Source: a virus
Length of the DNA stretch: 48,139 bases
Reading direction: 5' to 3' (one strand)
Virus record (IMG/VR): IMGVR_UViG_3300032086_003167
Location: 1-48,139 of that record
The translations under genes were made by a program, and so were the position numbers. The first letter of the stretch is position 1, and the number at the start of each line of letters is the position of its first letter. The notes below the pieces were generated by a model. That model saw only the letters and a program-made list of their open reading frames with translations, searched no databases and was not told the origin of the DNA. Below, piece after piece: positions 22,944-29,884 of this stretch.

Positions 22944-22998
22944 GTCTCATCAGTACCAGGAAGCCAAACCTGGTAGACGCTCCGAGGAGCGTTTCGAC
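22944..22998 (-). ncRNA. Type II hammerhead ribozyme C
   Basis: Minus-strand RNA: GUC-GAAA, stem III ACGCUC/GAGCGU around CUCG, GUC (cleavage expected between 22976 and 22975), stem I UACCAGG/CCUGGUA with loop UUUGGCUU, core CUGAUGA, closing GAC. Stem II is GUC/GAC here versus GCC/GGC in copies A and B, a compensatory change. The first G is the last base of the TAG stop of the 63-aa gene. Confidence 0.88.
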
Positions 22999-23189
22999 TA
23001 TTTGCGAGTAAAGCATTTGAAATCGTCGTACAAATCCAAATCGCACAAGAATGCCTCTCGGCTTCTCTCGTACAAGTTAACGAGCATGGACTCGGCAAAC
23101 TTTCGTGTTTGCTCTGGTGTCATCTCGGCGATGACATGCTCGGCTAGTTTACGTTCGATGCTTCGTGCTGCTTTTGGTGTGGTAGCCAT
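22998..23189 (-). CDS. Small helical protein, first gene of the ribozyme operon
   Basis: A 63-aa protein, basic N-terminus (MATTPKAARSIERKLAEHVI) followed by helices with MTPEQTRKFAESMLVNLYER. It is promoter-proximal, about 57 bases downstream of the predicted start of transcription, and has the repeated leader. It could be a small regulator, but no DNA-binding motif is clear. Confidence 0.6.
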   Translation of the reverse strand: MATTPKAARSIERKLAEHVIAEMTPEQTRKFAESMLVNLYERSREAFLCDLDLYDDFKCFTRK

Positions 23190-23232
23190 TGTGTTTGATC
23201 CTTTCTGAGATCGTGTTAAAAACGTTTCAGCT

Positions 23233-23248
23233 GTCCCCACTTGGGGAC
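23233..23248. promoter_or_regulatory. Operator-like palindrome 1
   Basis: GTCCCCACTTGGGGAC: two perfect 7-bp arms around CT. It overlaps the expected transcription start of the leftward promoter at 23253-23281, where a bound repressor would block it. Confidence 0.7.
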
Positions 23249-23252
23249 CCCC

Positions 23253-23281
23253 AAGATATCGACGAATTAAACCGTTGTCAA
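23253..23281 (-). promoter_or_regulatory. Promoter of the leftward ardA/ribozyme operon
   Basis: On the minus strand TTGACA (23281-23276), 17-base spacer, TATCTT (23258-23253). It is flanked by operator-like palindromes on both sides and is the only good promoter seen for the genes down to the serine recombinase. Confidence 0.75.
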
Positions 23282-23289
23282 TAGTTTTT

Positions 23290-23304
23290 GTCCCCATTCG
23301 GGAA
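23290..23304. promoter_or_regulatory. Operator-like half-conserved palindrome 2
   Basis: GTCCCCATTCGGGAA, matching the left arm of operator 1 exactly and the right arm partly. It lies 8 bases upstream of the -35 element. Confidence 0.55.
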
Positions 23305-23438
23305 TATTTTTCTTTATTCTTCTAAATACTTAATATCGATAGTTATCAATGATTAAAGCGTTGACAGTGTGCGTACAATATAAAGACACAGGACAACGAG
23401 CGAGCCAGAGTGTTAGTCGTCGGCGTGTCTGTCTCGCG

Positions 23439-23454
23439 CTTCCCAATTGGGGAC
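23439..23454. promoter_or_regulatory. Operator-like palindrome 3
   Basis: CTTCCCAATTGGGGAC, one mismatch between arms, same family as operator 1. It lies on the rightward side of the intergenic region, about 200 bases before the first late gene. Confidence 0.6.
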
Positions 23455-23491
23455 AGAGCAAGAGCAGAGTTAACCAGGGAGAGCTTGCCAT

Positions 23492-23505
23492 GTTCCCAAC
23501 GGGAC
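23492..23505. promoter_or_regulatory. Operator-like palindrome 4
   Basis: GTTCCCAACGGGAC, a slightly shorter member of the same palindrome family, about 135 bases before the first late gene. Confidence 0.5.
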
Positions 23506-23639
23506 AGAGTGAAACGCTTTATATACAGTGTTTTGATGGTTTCCCTGGTGTTTTGGTGGTGTTCTTAAAATTGAACCAAATCCCCCACCCCACCACTGGA
23601 GTCCCACGTATATAGTCCCTAAGCCCCGCGCACAGAAAA

Positions 23640-23927
23640 ATGAAAACCCAAAACCTCAAAGCCGTCCGTAACGCCGTCAACATCGTCGAGAACAAGCTTA
23701 GCGGCTACCGCACGGAGCACTTCATGGGAGCCCATCAGGCCGCACAGATGGCGTTTAGGAACGTTGTGCAGACACTGTCGGCAAATGGCTGGATTCCGCA
23801 CGATGACGCAGAGGTTTTGATACAAGAACAGGAGTCACAATGGCTGAAACAGTGGAACTACACGCCGCTTGGCGATGGGACTGCCCAGAATGTGGACGTG
23901 AACAATGGGTACGAGGAATTCAGTTAG
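23640..23927 (+). CDS. Hypothetical protein, first late gene
   Basis: A 95-aa protein (MKTQNLKAVRNAVNIVENKL...) with a helical, basic N-terminal part and an acidic C-terminus ending NNGYEEFS. It overlaps the following gene by 88 bases in a different frame, unusual for this genome. The first two-thirds look like genuine coding sequence; the overlapped tail is less certain. No family recognised. Confidence 0.55.
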   Translation: MKTQNLKAVRNAVNIVENKLSGYRTEHFMGAHQAAQMAFRNVVQTLSANGWIPHDDAEVLIQEQESQWLKQWNYTPLGDGTAQNVDVNNGYEEFS

Positions 23928-24070
23928 AGAACGAACATTTGTCGCAAGAGCAGCGTGACCGCTTAGCAGAAGCTGAGTGGTGGGTGTTGTATCCAGAGAT
24001 GGTGCAATGCAGCGATTGCAAGAGTCCCTACTACGTACAACAAGGACAAGAAGATGCCGAAGGTTGGTAA
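23840..24070 (+). CDS. Zinc-ribbon protein
   Basis: A 76-aa protein with AGGAG 7 bases before the ATG. Two cysteine knuckles, CPEC (about residues 15-18) and CSDC (about 57-60), flank a helical insert, consistent with one zinc ribbon. Highly acidic overall. It lies at the front of the late block; related small Zn proteins occur at several other places in this genome. Function unknown. Confidence 0.65.
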   Translation: MAETVELHAAWRWDCPECGREQWVRGIQLENEHLSQEQRDRLAEAEWWVLYPEMVQCSDCKSPYYVQQGQEDAEGW

Positions 24071-24158
24071 GAAGAAATACCCATACACAAAGAAGGGAAA
24101 AGCCGCTGCGAAGCGTGCTGCTAAGAAGTCTGGCAGAAAGATGAAGCGAGGCTATTAG
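24054..24158 (+). CDS. Tiny Lys-rich protein
   Basis: A 34-aa protein MPKVGKKKYPYTKKGKAAAK followed by RAAKKSGRKMKRGY, almost half Lys/Arg. Short basic proteins with the MPKVG...YTKKG opening occur in other podovirus-like phages. It probably binds DNA or acidic virion parts. It overlaps the gene before by 17 bases and the next start by one base (TAGTG). Confidence 0.7.
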   Translation: MPKVGKKKYPYTKKGKAAAKRAAKKSGRKMKRGY

Positions 24159-24709
24159 TGGCACAGTTCGCACGCCCTGATGCAGATGATACAGGCGGCA
24201 ACTGGACGGACAAGTCTGGTGGTTCGACGCTGTACACGAGCATTGACGAGTCCAGTTCTGATGATGACACAACGTACATCAAGGTCAGTGACAACGGCAG
24301 CAATGAAGCCTGTATTGTGCGACTGAGTGATGTGTCTGCTCCTGATTCTGGGAACTCATACATCAAATACAAGGCATTAACCTCAGACAACGCCTGGACT
24401 GGCGATCCACCTGATCTGAAGCTTGAACTGCTTCAGGGAAGCTCAGTAAAGGCAACAACAACGAATTCAAGTGTAAGCACCAGTAGTTGGACTGCTTACT
24501 CATACACAATCAGCGATACCAGCGGTATTAGTGATTGGACTGACCTGAAGATGCGAATCACCATGCTTGCTGGCTCAGGCGGTGGCATGGGAGCAGGAGA
24601 TGAGATGAAAGTCACACAGGTGTATTTAGAAACACCGGATGCCAGTAGCGGAGGTTCAACACCAATCGCTGCTATTGCGGGAAACGCATTCCGGCAGATG
24701 CGGGGTTAG
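24158..24709 (+). CDS. Beta-sandwich structural protein
   Basis: A 183-aa protein with GTG start. Rich in Ser/Thr/Asp/Gly and alternating beta strands (SYIKYKALT, LKLELLQG, DLKMRITML), ending with a Gly-rich and Ala-rich tail (GGMGAGDEM, AIAGNAFRQMRG). The composition and N-terminus (MAQFARPDADDTGGNW) are those of metagenomic phage head- or tail-decoration proteins. Likely on the virion surface; exact location unknown. Confidence 0.65.
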   Translation: MAQFARPDADDTGGNWTDKSGGSTLYTSIDESSSDDDTTYIKVSDNGSNEACIVRLSDVSAPDSGNSYIKYKALTSDNAWTGDPPDLKLELLQGSSVKATTTNSSVSTSSWTAYSYTISDTSGISDWTDLKMRITMLAGSGGGMGAGDEMKVTQVYLETPDASSGGSTPIAAIAGNAFRQMRG

Positions 24710-25326
24710 TCCCGCCGCCACAGCCACCTTGGCCCAAGCTTAATCGAATCCCACTCATCCTCAGTGGCGAATAAATAAATGATAGCGGCAATGAAAATAA
24801 CGACAACGACAAGGCAACCAAATCCGCCGACGAATACATACCCTTCTTTGAATTCACGATACCAAGGCCGTTCGTTAACTAACCAATTAAAACCCCAACA
24901 CCCCAAATTTACTAACAAACTAACTACACAGAGTACACGCAATAAAAGTAGCGTATTATCATTCCGTCCATCTGGCGAAATACTATCGGGAGACAGCCAG
25001 GCAGAAGATAGCCCAATTGCGGAAACACCTGAGATTATCCAAAGACACAGAAATGCAACGCCTAACCAAGCTATTTTTGTTAACTGCCCATCTGTGGATA
25101 TTGTAGGTTTTGTTGACTGCGCATCTGCAATTGCTGCCTGTTTTAATCGAGCTGAATGTTCTCGTGATCGTTGTCTAGAATTTTCCTCCATTAATTCACG
25201 CTGTTGTTCTTCCTTGTAAACAAAGCTCCTAGAGCAGCTAGGGCATTGGATGTAGTTTCCCTCAGCTGATTTTTGTGGGCTAACTATCCAGCCGTTACCG
25301 CAATGATTGCAAAACACAATACCCAT
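24706..25326 (-). CDS. Antisense-oriented zinc-ribbon membrane protein
   Basis: A 206-aa protein read against the late genes. The N-terminus has CNHCG and CPSC (about residues 6-9 and 28-31), a zinc ribbon; a charged helix follows (about 40-75); then three hydrophobic segments (AWLGVAFLCLWIISGVSAIG, LLLRVLCVVSLLVNLGC, VFVGGFGCLVVVVIFIAAII). AGGGG precedes the ATG. It overlaps the 3' end of the upstream late gene by 4 bases. It looks like an independently acquired single-gene cassette (moron). A role at the host membrane, such as superinfection exclusion, is plausible but unproven. Confidence 0.7.
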   Translation of the reverse strand: MGIVFCNHCGNGWIVSPQKSAEGNYIQCPSCSRSFVYKEEQQRELMEENSRQRSREHSARLKQAAIADAQSTKPTISTDGQLTKIAWLGVAFLCLWIISGVSAIGLSSAWLSPDSISPDGRNDNTLLLLRVLCVVSLLVNLGCWGFNWLVNERPWYREFKEGYVFVGGFGCLVVVVIFIAAIIYLFATEDEWDSIKLGPRWLWRRD

Positions 25327-25337
25327 AACGAACCCCT

Positions 25338-26399
25338 ATGTTCCTAAAACAATCCACAGCATACACATTCCGCTTCGGCCCGTTTCTTGACGACACTGAC
25401 GGCAAGACTGCGGAGACCGGTTTGACCATCAGTCAAGCGGACATTCGGCTCAGTAAGAACGGCGGCAACTTCGCTCAGAAGAACGAAAGCTCTGCGTCGT
25501 CCCATGATGAGATAGGTTACTACATCGTCGTACTAGATTCAACAGACACAAACACATGTGGCGAGCTGCTAGTAGCCTGCCATGAGTCTGGAGCATTGCC
25601 CGTATTCAAAACCTTCTACGTGTTGGAGGAAGCGATATATGATGCCCTGTTTGCTGCCAGTGCTAGTGCTTTCGACAGCAATGCTAGGGTCGATGTGGCT
25701 AGCATCGAAGGTAGTGACGCAACCGATCAGATAAACGCAGCGTGTGATGCAGCCATTGAAACCTACGGACTCGATCACCTTGTGTCTGCTTCGGTAGCTG
25801 GATCAGATGTGACCGACAACTCAATCATCGCACGGCTTGTCAGCAAAGAATCAACAGCCGACTGGGATGACTACGTGAACACGACTGACAGTTTGCAGGC
25901 TCTCAGAGACAGAGGTGATTCCGCTTGGACAACCGGTAGTGGTGGAGGCGGTGCTAGTGCTGCCGACATCGCTGATGCCGTCTGGGATGAGGCTGCTAGT
26001 GGTCACGCTAGTGCCGGTTCATTCGGCAAATACGTGGCTGACATCCTAACTGACACGGCTGAAATCGGTTCAGCAGGTGCAGGTTTGACGGCAGTTCCGT
26101 GGAACAGTGCATGGGACGCTGAAGTTCAGTCCGAATGCACAGACGCATTGAATGCCTACGATCCACCGACCAAAGCGGAAATGGATGCGATGTGGACAAC
26201 GGCTCTGACAGAGAGCTACGCCTCTGACGGAGCAGCTGCTACGCCAGCACAACTGCTGTACATGATTTACTGCTGTGTCGGCGAGTTCGCCATCAGTAGC
26301 ACCACGATCACAGGCAAGAAGCTGGACGGCAGTACGACAGCCATGACATGGACGATTGACGACGCAAGTAATCCAACTAGCAGAACTCGTGCGAGCTAA
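25338..26399 (+). CDS. Virion structural protein with beta N-terminal domain
   Basis: A 353-aa protein. The opening FLKQSTAYTFRFGPFLDDTDGKTAETGLTI-type pattern, with strands up to about residue 100, is a domain common in head-fibre or tail-associated proteins of environmental phages. The middle has Asp/Ala repeats (ADIADAVWDEA) and a GSGGGG linker; the C-terminus has a hydrophobic LLYMIYCCVGEF and ends as a beta hairpin. Probably exposed on the particle. Confidence 0.65.
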   Translation: MFLKQSTAYTFRFGPFLDDTDGKTAETGLTISQADIRLSKNGGNFAQKNESSASSHDEIGYYIVVLDSTDTNTCGELLVACHESGALPVFKTFYVLEEAIYDALFAASASAFDSNARVDVASIEGSDATDQINAACDAAIETYGLDHLVSASVAGSDVTDNSIIARLVSKESTADWDDYVNTTDSLQALRDRGDSAWTTGSGGGGASAADIADAVWDEAASGHASAGSFGKYVADILTDTAEIGSAGAGLTAVPWNSAWDAEVQSECTDALNAYDPPTKAEMDAMWTTALTESYASDGAAATPAQLLYMIYCCVGEFAISSTTITGKKLDGSTTAMTWTIDDASNPTSRTRAS

Positions 26400-26809
26400 T
26401 GGCAATAAAACATTTAGTCGCTCCTGGATTCACAGGAGGAATCAAATACGCAGTGACAAGAGGGTTGGCTGTAACCCAAAACGTCACACCAATCATCGCT
26501 CAGTCAAACATATTGATCGGCGACGTAGCAACAGAAGACACATACCGCAAAGGCTTAGCCCTGACAGGACTGACCTTTGTGTTGGTGGACAAGACGACAG
26601 GAGCTGCGATCACGAGCGGCTCAGTGACAACCAAGATAACTAAAGACGGTGGCACTCAAGGAACAACCTCCAACAGTGCAGCACACGAAGGCAATGGCCA
26701 ATGGTCAATCAATCTGACAGCGACGGAAATGGATGCAGACATTGTCGGTCTCGCAATAACGCACACCAACGCACTGACACTGTACAAGACCCTCAAGACA
26801 AGCAGGTGA
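26399..26809 (+). CDS. Structural protein paralogous to the N-terminus of the 35679 gene
   Basis: A 136-aa protein. From about residue 50 (GLTFVLVDKTTGAAITSG ... TKDGGTQGT ... HEGNGQWSINLTATEMDADI) it matches the first 90 residues of the 367-aa protein encoded at 35679, including KDGGTQ, EGNGQ and NLTA-EM. A small beta domain copied within the genome is the simplest reading. It overlaps its upstream neighbour by one base (TAATG). Confidence 0.7.
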   Translation: MAIKHLVAPGFTGGIKYAVTRGLAVTQNVTPIIAQSNILIGDVATEDTYRKGLALTGLTFVLVDKTTGAAITSGSVTTKITKDGGTQGTTSNSAAHEGNGQWSINLTATEMDADIVGLAITHTNALTLYKTLKTSR

Positions 26810-26958
26810 GAAAGGTCTGCACAGAGTGCAATCGCAAGGTTGAAGAAGACCTTGTTGGTGTGTCGGAACCGTGTTGGCAGGGCTGGCTTTGCGAAGGCTG
26901 TTTTGACAAATACCTCAATAACGAACTGACAGACGGTTTTGAGTTTACCGATGGCTAA
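26806..26958 (+). CDS. Small zinc-finger protein
   Basis: A 50-aa protein with GTG start in a GTGA overlap with the preceding gene. CTEC...C...CEGC gives four to five cysteines in a ribbon-like arrangement, followed by an acidic tail. It ends 8 bases inside the terminase small subunit gene. Function unknown. Confidence 0.6.
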   Translation: MRKVCTECNRKVEEDLVGVSEPCWQGWLCEGCFDKYLNNELTDGFEFTDG

Positions 26959-27514
26959 AGGCACAACAACACGAACGCTCTTCATCAACCGGCTCAAACG
27001 AGAAGGCCGTGGAGCTGAATGGCGCAGACGCTACAAGGAAGCCAAGAAAGAGTGTGATGGCTGGAAGGAAGCGTCAGACAAAGTGATGGCAGAAATGGGC
27101 TTTGTGTCTGCTGCCGTCGAGCGGGAAATACACGAACGATTCTTGAAGTATGGAATGGCTGGAATTCCAGAACAGCTTGAATCGATCCAACAAGACAAAG
27201 AACAAACAGAGTTGATCGAGATACTCGGAGAGTACGACATCAACGACAGTGAGTTGCCAGCTGACATCGCCTTTGTGTTTCACAACCTACACAAGGCAGT
27301 TGGCGAGATGACGAACTGGAAGACGAAGCCGGATGATGCTCCAACACCAGGAGCGTGGAACATGCTGATATGGGCCAGTGCCAATCAGACCAAGTTCTTC
27401 GACAAGGTGTTGGGTGAACAGCTGAAGTCTGGACGCACAACAGAAGATCAAGGAATGAGAGACACACAGGAGAGCGTTGAGCAAATCGAAGCAATGCTTT
27501 CCGAACTTTTATAA
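26951..27514 (+). CDS. Terminase small subunit (probable)
   Basis: A 187-aa protein started at 26951 (MAKGTTTRT). It is basic at the N-terminus and helical, with a long C-terminal helix ending ESVEQIEAMLSELL. No HTH is obvious, but size, helical make-up and position 166 bases before the large subunit fit the DNA-recognition subunit that starts packaging. The call rests mainly on context. Confidence 0.55.
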   Translation: MAKGTTTRTLFINRLKREGRGAEWRRRYKEAKKECDGWKEASDKVMAEMGFVSAAVEREIHERFLKYGMAGIPEQLESIQQDKEQTELIEILGEYDINDSELPADIAFVFHNLHKAVGEMTNWKTKPDDAPTPGAWNMLIWASANQTKFFDKVLGEQLKSGRTTEDQGMRDTQESVEQIEAMLSELL

Positions 27515-27525
27515 GGGTGTCTCAC

Positions 27526-27684
27526 ATGAAACGTAACCGACTGTTCTACATCACTGGAACGCTTTTCCACATAGCCGCAACTACATATTTTCTGGTGCTC
27601 ATTTGGAAAACGTACGTGTGGTGGCAGTGGTTACACCGGCTTCAAGACACACTTGAGGCACAGCCTAATGGAATGCTGATTTGA
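27526..27684 (+). CDS. Small membrane protein before the terminase
   Basis: A 52-aa protein with one hydrophobic helix (LFHIAATTYFLVLIW, about residues 13-27) followed by an aromatic segment VWWQWLHRL. The TGA overlaps the TTG start of the terminase gene (TTGA), implying coupling. Too short for most gene-finding thresholds. Function unknown. Confidence 0.55.
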   Translation: MKRNRLFYITGTLFHIAATTYFLVLIWKTYVWWQWLHRLQDTLEAQPNGMLI

Positions 27685-29516
27685 GTTTATACAAGCTTGT
27701 CCCCAAAGGACTGAAAGAGAATCTGGAGTTCAGACGTGACCTGCTTCAATGGGCAGACACAATCGAACGACAGCGAACTCTCTGGACTGCTTGTAAGCAC
27801 GATGTCCTGTTTTTCATCAACACATTCTGCTGGCTTTACGAGCCACGTGGAAGTCGATTGGTAGGGACGACGAGCAATGTGATTCCGTTTAGAACCTACA
27901 AGTTCCAAGACAGAGCATTCCTCGAAATGGATGAAGTGTTAGGTCAGCACGACATTGGTGTAGAGAAGTCGAGAGACTTGGGAGCGACATGGATGTTCCT
28001 GACTCTCTTCTTTCATCACTGGATGTTTCACGACTTCAGTAGCTTCGGGATTATGTCTCGTACTGCTGATCTCGTAGACAAGCCAGGAAAGAAAGACACA
28101 TTGATGTGGAAGCTAGACTTCCTGCTCAATGGAGATGGTGGTCGTGGTGGATTACCTGCCTGGATGAAACCGTCCAAGACATACCGCTCAATGATGCTGA
28201 TGGAAAACCGAGACAACGGTTCGACGTTTGAAGGAGCATCGACAACGGAAGACGCTTTCCGTGGTGGACGTAAGAAAGCCATTGCTATCGACGAATATGC
28301 AGCGTTCCCAACTGGTGACGACTACAAAGCGTTGGCAGCGACACAGCATGCGACTGACTGTCGTGTGTTTGTGTCTACTCCGAAAGGAGCAAGCGGTGCT
28401 TACTACGATGTAATGCACACGCCCTCGAACATCAAGAAGATCATCCTTAACTGGACTGAACATCCTGATCGTGGCGTTGGCTTATACACAAGCAAGGACG
28501 GTGTGCTTGAAATCCTCGACAAGGAATACAAGTTCCCGGAAGGCTACAAGTTTGTGCTTGATGGCAAGGTTCGAGCACCGTATTACGACCAAGAATGCCA
28601 GCGTCCAGGAGCGACACCACAGTCAATCGCACAGGAACTAGACCGTGACTACGGCGGTTCTGAGTATCAAATCTTCGGCAAAGACTTGTACGAACAAGGT
28701 AAGTCAGGACTGCTTCGCCCTTACGAGCAAGGAATCCTGTTCTATGAAGAAGAAGACCTTACTCCCGAGTTTAATGAGACTGCGGACGGTCCGTTTAAGG
28801 TTTGGTGTCACCGTGATAGTAGCGGTGTACCTGTAAAAAGTGGACAGTACGTGATCGGCTGTGACATCTCTGCCGGACTAGGTGGAGACTACACAAGTAA
28901 CTCTGTATTAGTTGCTGTAGACACAGTAACCGGACAGCAGGTTGCAGAGTTTGCAACCAACACACTCAGACCTGAAGCGTTTGCTGACCTCACGATTGCA
29001 ACAGCAAAGTGGTTTAACAACGCTTACCTGATCTGGGAAATGAATGGTCCTCCTGGTGGAGCATACACAAAGCAAGTTCTCGAACGTAACTACGGCAACA
29101 TTTACTACCGTGAGATCGAGAACAAAAGTTATCGCAAGAAGACACGCAATCCAGGCTGGTTCAGTACGGACAAGAACAAACTTGCTGTACTAAGCCAGAT
29201 GTCAGCCGCTATTCAGAACGGTGAATACTGCATCCGCAGTGAGAAGCTACTGAATGAATGTCGGCAGTACGTCTACAAGCAGGGGAAAGTCGTACATAGC
29301 CGTTCTGTGAAAACTCAGGACGACTCAGCCAAAGGTCAGGCACATGGTGACCGAGTGATTGCAGCAGCAATTGCATGGCATGCGACGAAGGACAGACCAG
29401 CACGCAAACCAGTTGAACGAGATGCGTTTGAAGAAGACTTGCCATACGGCTGCATGGCATGGCGACTCAAAGAGCACGAAGACCGTTTAGCGTTACAGAA
29501 CAACGATGGTTGGTGA
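27681..29516 (+). CDS. terL: Terminase large subunit (packaging ATPase-nuclease)
   Basis: A 611-aa DNA packaging motor with TTG start in a TTGA overlap. Walker-A-like EKSRDLGATW (95-104), Walker B AIAIDEYAAF (200-209), motif III VSTPKG (231-236). The RNase-H-fold nuclease follows: VIGCDISAG (Asp395), LIWEMNG (Glu453) and the third acidic site in the DDSAKGQAHGDR region (547-558). It drives DNA into the capsid and cuts the concatemer, working with the portal encoded next. Length and motif order are normal. Confidence 0.93.
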   Translation: MSLYKLVPKGLKENLEFRRDLLQWADTIERQRTLWTACKHDVLFFINTFCWLYEPRGSRLVGTTSNVIPFRTYKFQDRAFLEMDEVLGQHDIGVEKSRDLGATWMFLTLFFHHWMFHDFSSFGIMSRTADLVDKPGKKDTLMWKLDFLLNGDGGRGGLPAWMKPSKTYRSMMLMENRDNGSTFEGASTTEDAFRGGRKKAIAIDEYAAFPTGDDYKALAATQHATDCRVFVSTPKGASGAYYDVMHTPSNIKKIILNWTEHPDRGVGLYTSKDGVLEILDKEYKFPEGYKFVLDGKVRAPYYDQECQRPGATPQSIAQELDRDYGGSEYQIFGKDLYEQGKSGLLRPYEQGILFYEEEDLTPEFNETADGPFKVWCHRDSSGVPVKSGQYVIGCDISAGLGGDYTSNSVLVAVDTVTGQQVAEFATNTLRPEAFADLTIATAKWFNNAYLIWEMNGPPGGAYTKQVLERNYGNIYYREIENKSYRKKTRNPGWFSTDKNKLAVLSQMSAAIQNGEYCIRSEKLLNECRQYVYKQGKVVHSRSVKTQDDSAKGQAHGDRVIAAAIAWHATKDRPARKPVERDAFEEDLPYGCMAWRLKEHEDRLALQNNDGW

Positions 29517-29864
29517 TTAAACCTTTTGCCAGTTGGTCGATTTGCACATGGGGCATTTGTACTGGGATTCGCGACTTAAGTTGTTCGAATCTCGGACTAA
29601 AGTTTTATCGATTCGGACTCGGTGTTTCACATGTAATTCATAAGCAAAGAATTCCTGATATGACATACCGTCACCCCAATTACCAGTCCATTTGCACTGT
29701 GGACAAACGATCTTGCCTATCGCCTGTTTTCGCTGTTCATATTCACGCTGAAATCTTTGATGCACGGCATCTGCACCTGAAGATGCATCTGACAGCAAGC
29801 ACAACAGACTGTAGATGCCAAGAGACCCGATGATACCCGCTACTGCAATCCAAAAGAACGACAC
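29517..29864 (-). CDS. Antisense-oriented membrane protein with C-terminal zinc ribbon
   Basis: A 115-aa protein read against terL and portal. The GTG at 29864, 8 bases after GGAG, is preferred; TTG at 29870 is the alternative. An N-terminal hydrophobic helix (FFWIAVAGIIGSLGIYSLLCLL) is followed by a charged helix and a zinc ribbon CPQC...CPMC (about residues 54-57 and 105-108). Stop codons of terL and this gene are adjacent. A second single-gene antisense cassette with the same parts as the 24706 protein in another order. Confidence 0.7.
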   Translation of the reverse strand: MSFFWIAVAGIIGSLGIYSLLCLLSDASSGADAVHQRFQREYEQRKQAIGKIVCPQCKWTGNWGDGMSYQEFFAYELHVKHRVRIDKTLVRDSNNLSRESQYKCPMCKSTNWQKV

Positions 29865-29884
29865 CTGCAACTCTCCAAAAACAC

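Larger units (their letters stand above)
21827..23212 (-). repeat. Repeated translation-leader cassette (5 copies plus a variant)
   Basis: Before each of five consecutive genes the minus strand reads GATCTCTGAAAGGATCAAAC then A(C)AATG or close to it, ending at 21827, 22451, 22740, 22901 and 23187; a variant (CTGAAAGGATCAA) precedes the recombinase at about 21513-21525. The two GATC boxes pair to form a 4-bp hairpin whose loop holds the ribosome-binding site GAAAGG. The copies are nearly identical although the genes are unrelated, suggesting modular insertion or selection for common translational control. Confidence 0.8.
23305..23639. other. Intergenic region between the ribozyme operon and the late genes
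   Basis: This holds operators 3 and 4, an AT-rich stretch (23305-23345) and a TTGACA at 23361 without a well-spaced -10 box (TATAAA is only 12 bases on). An 88-codon frame (23349-23615) crosses both operators, lacks a ribosome-binding site and is not counted as a gene. A late rightward promoter is expected here but cannot be pinned down. Confidence 0.4.

Noticed and set aside
23349-23615. 88-codon plus-strand frame before the late genes
   Set aside because: It has no ribosome-binding site, crosses two operator-like palindromes and has an unlikely protein composition.
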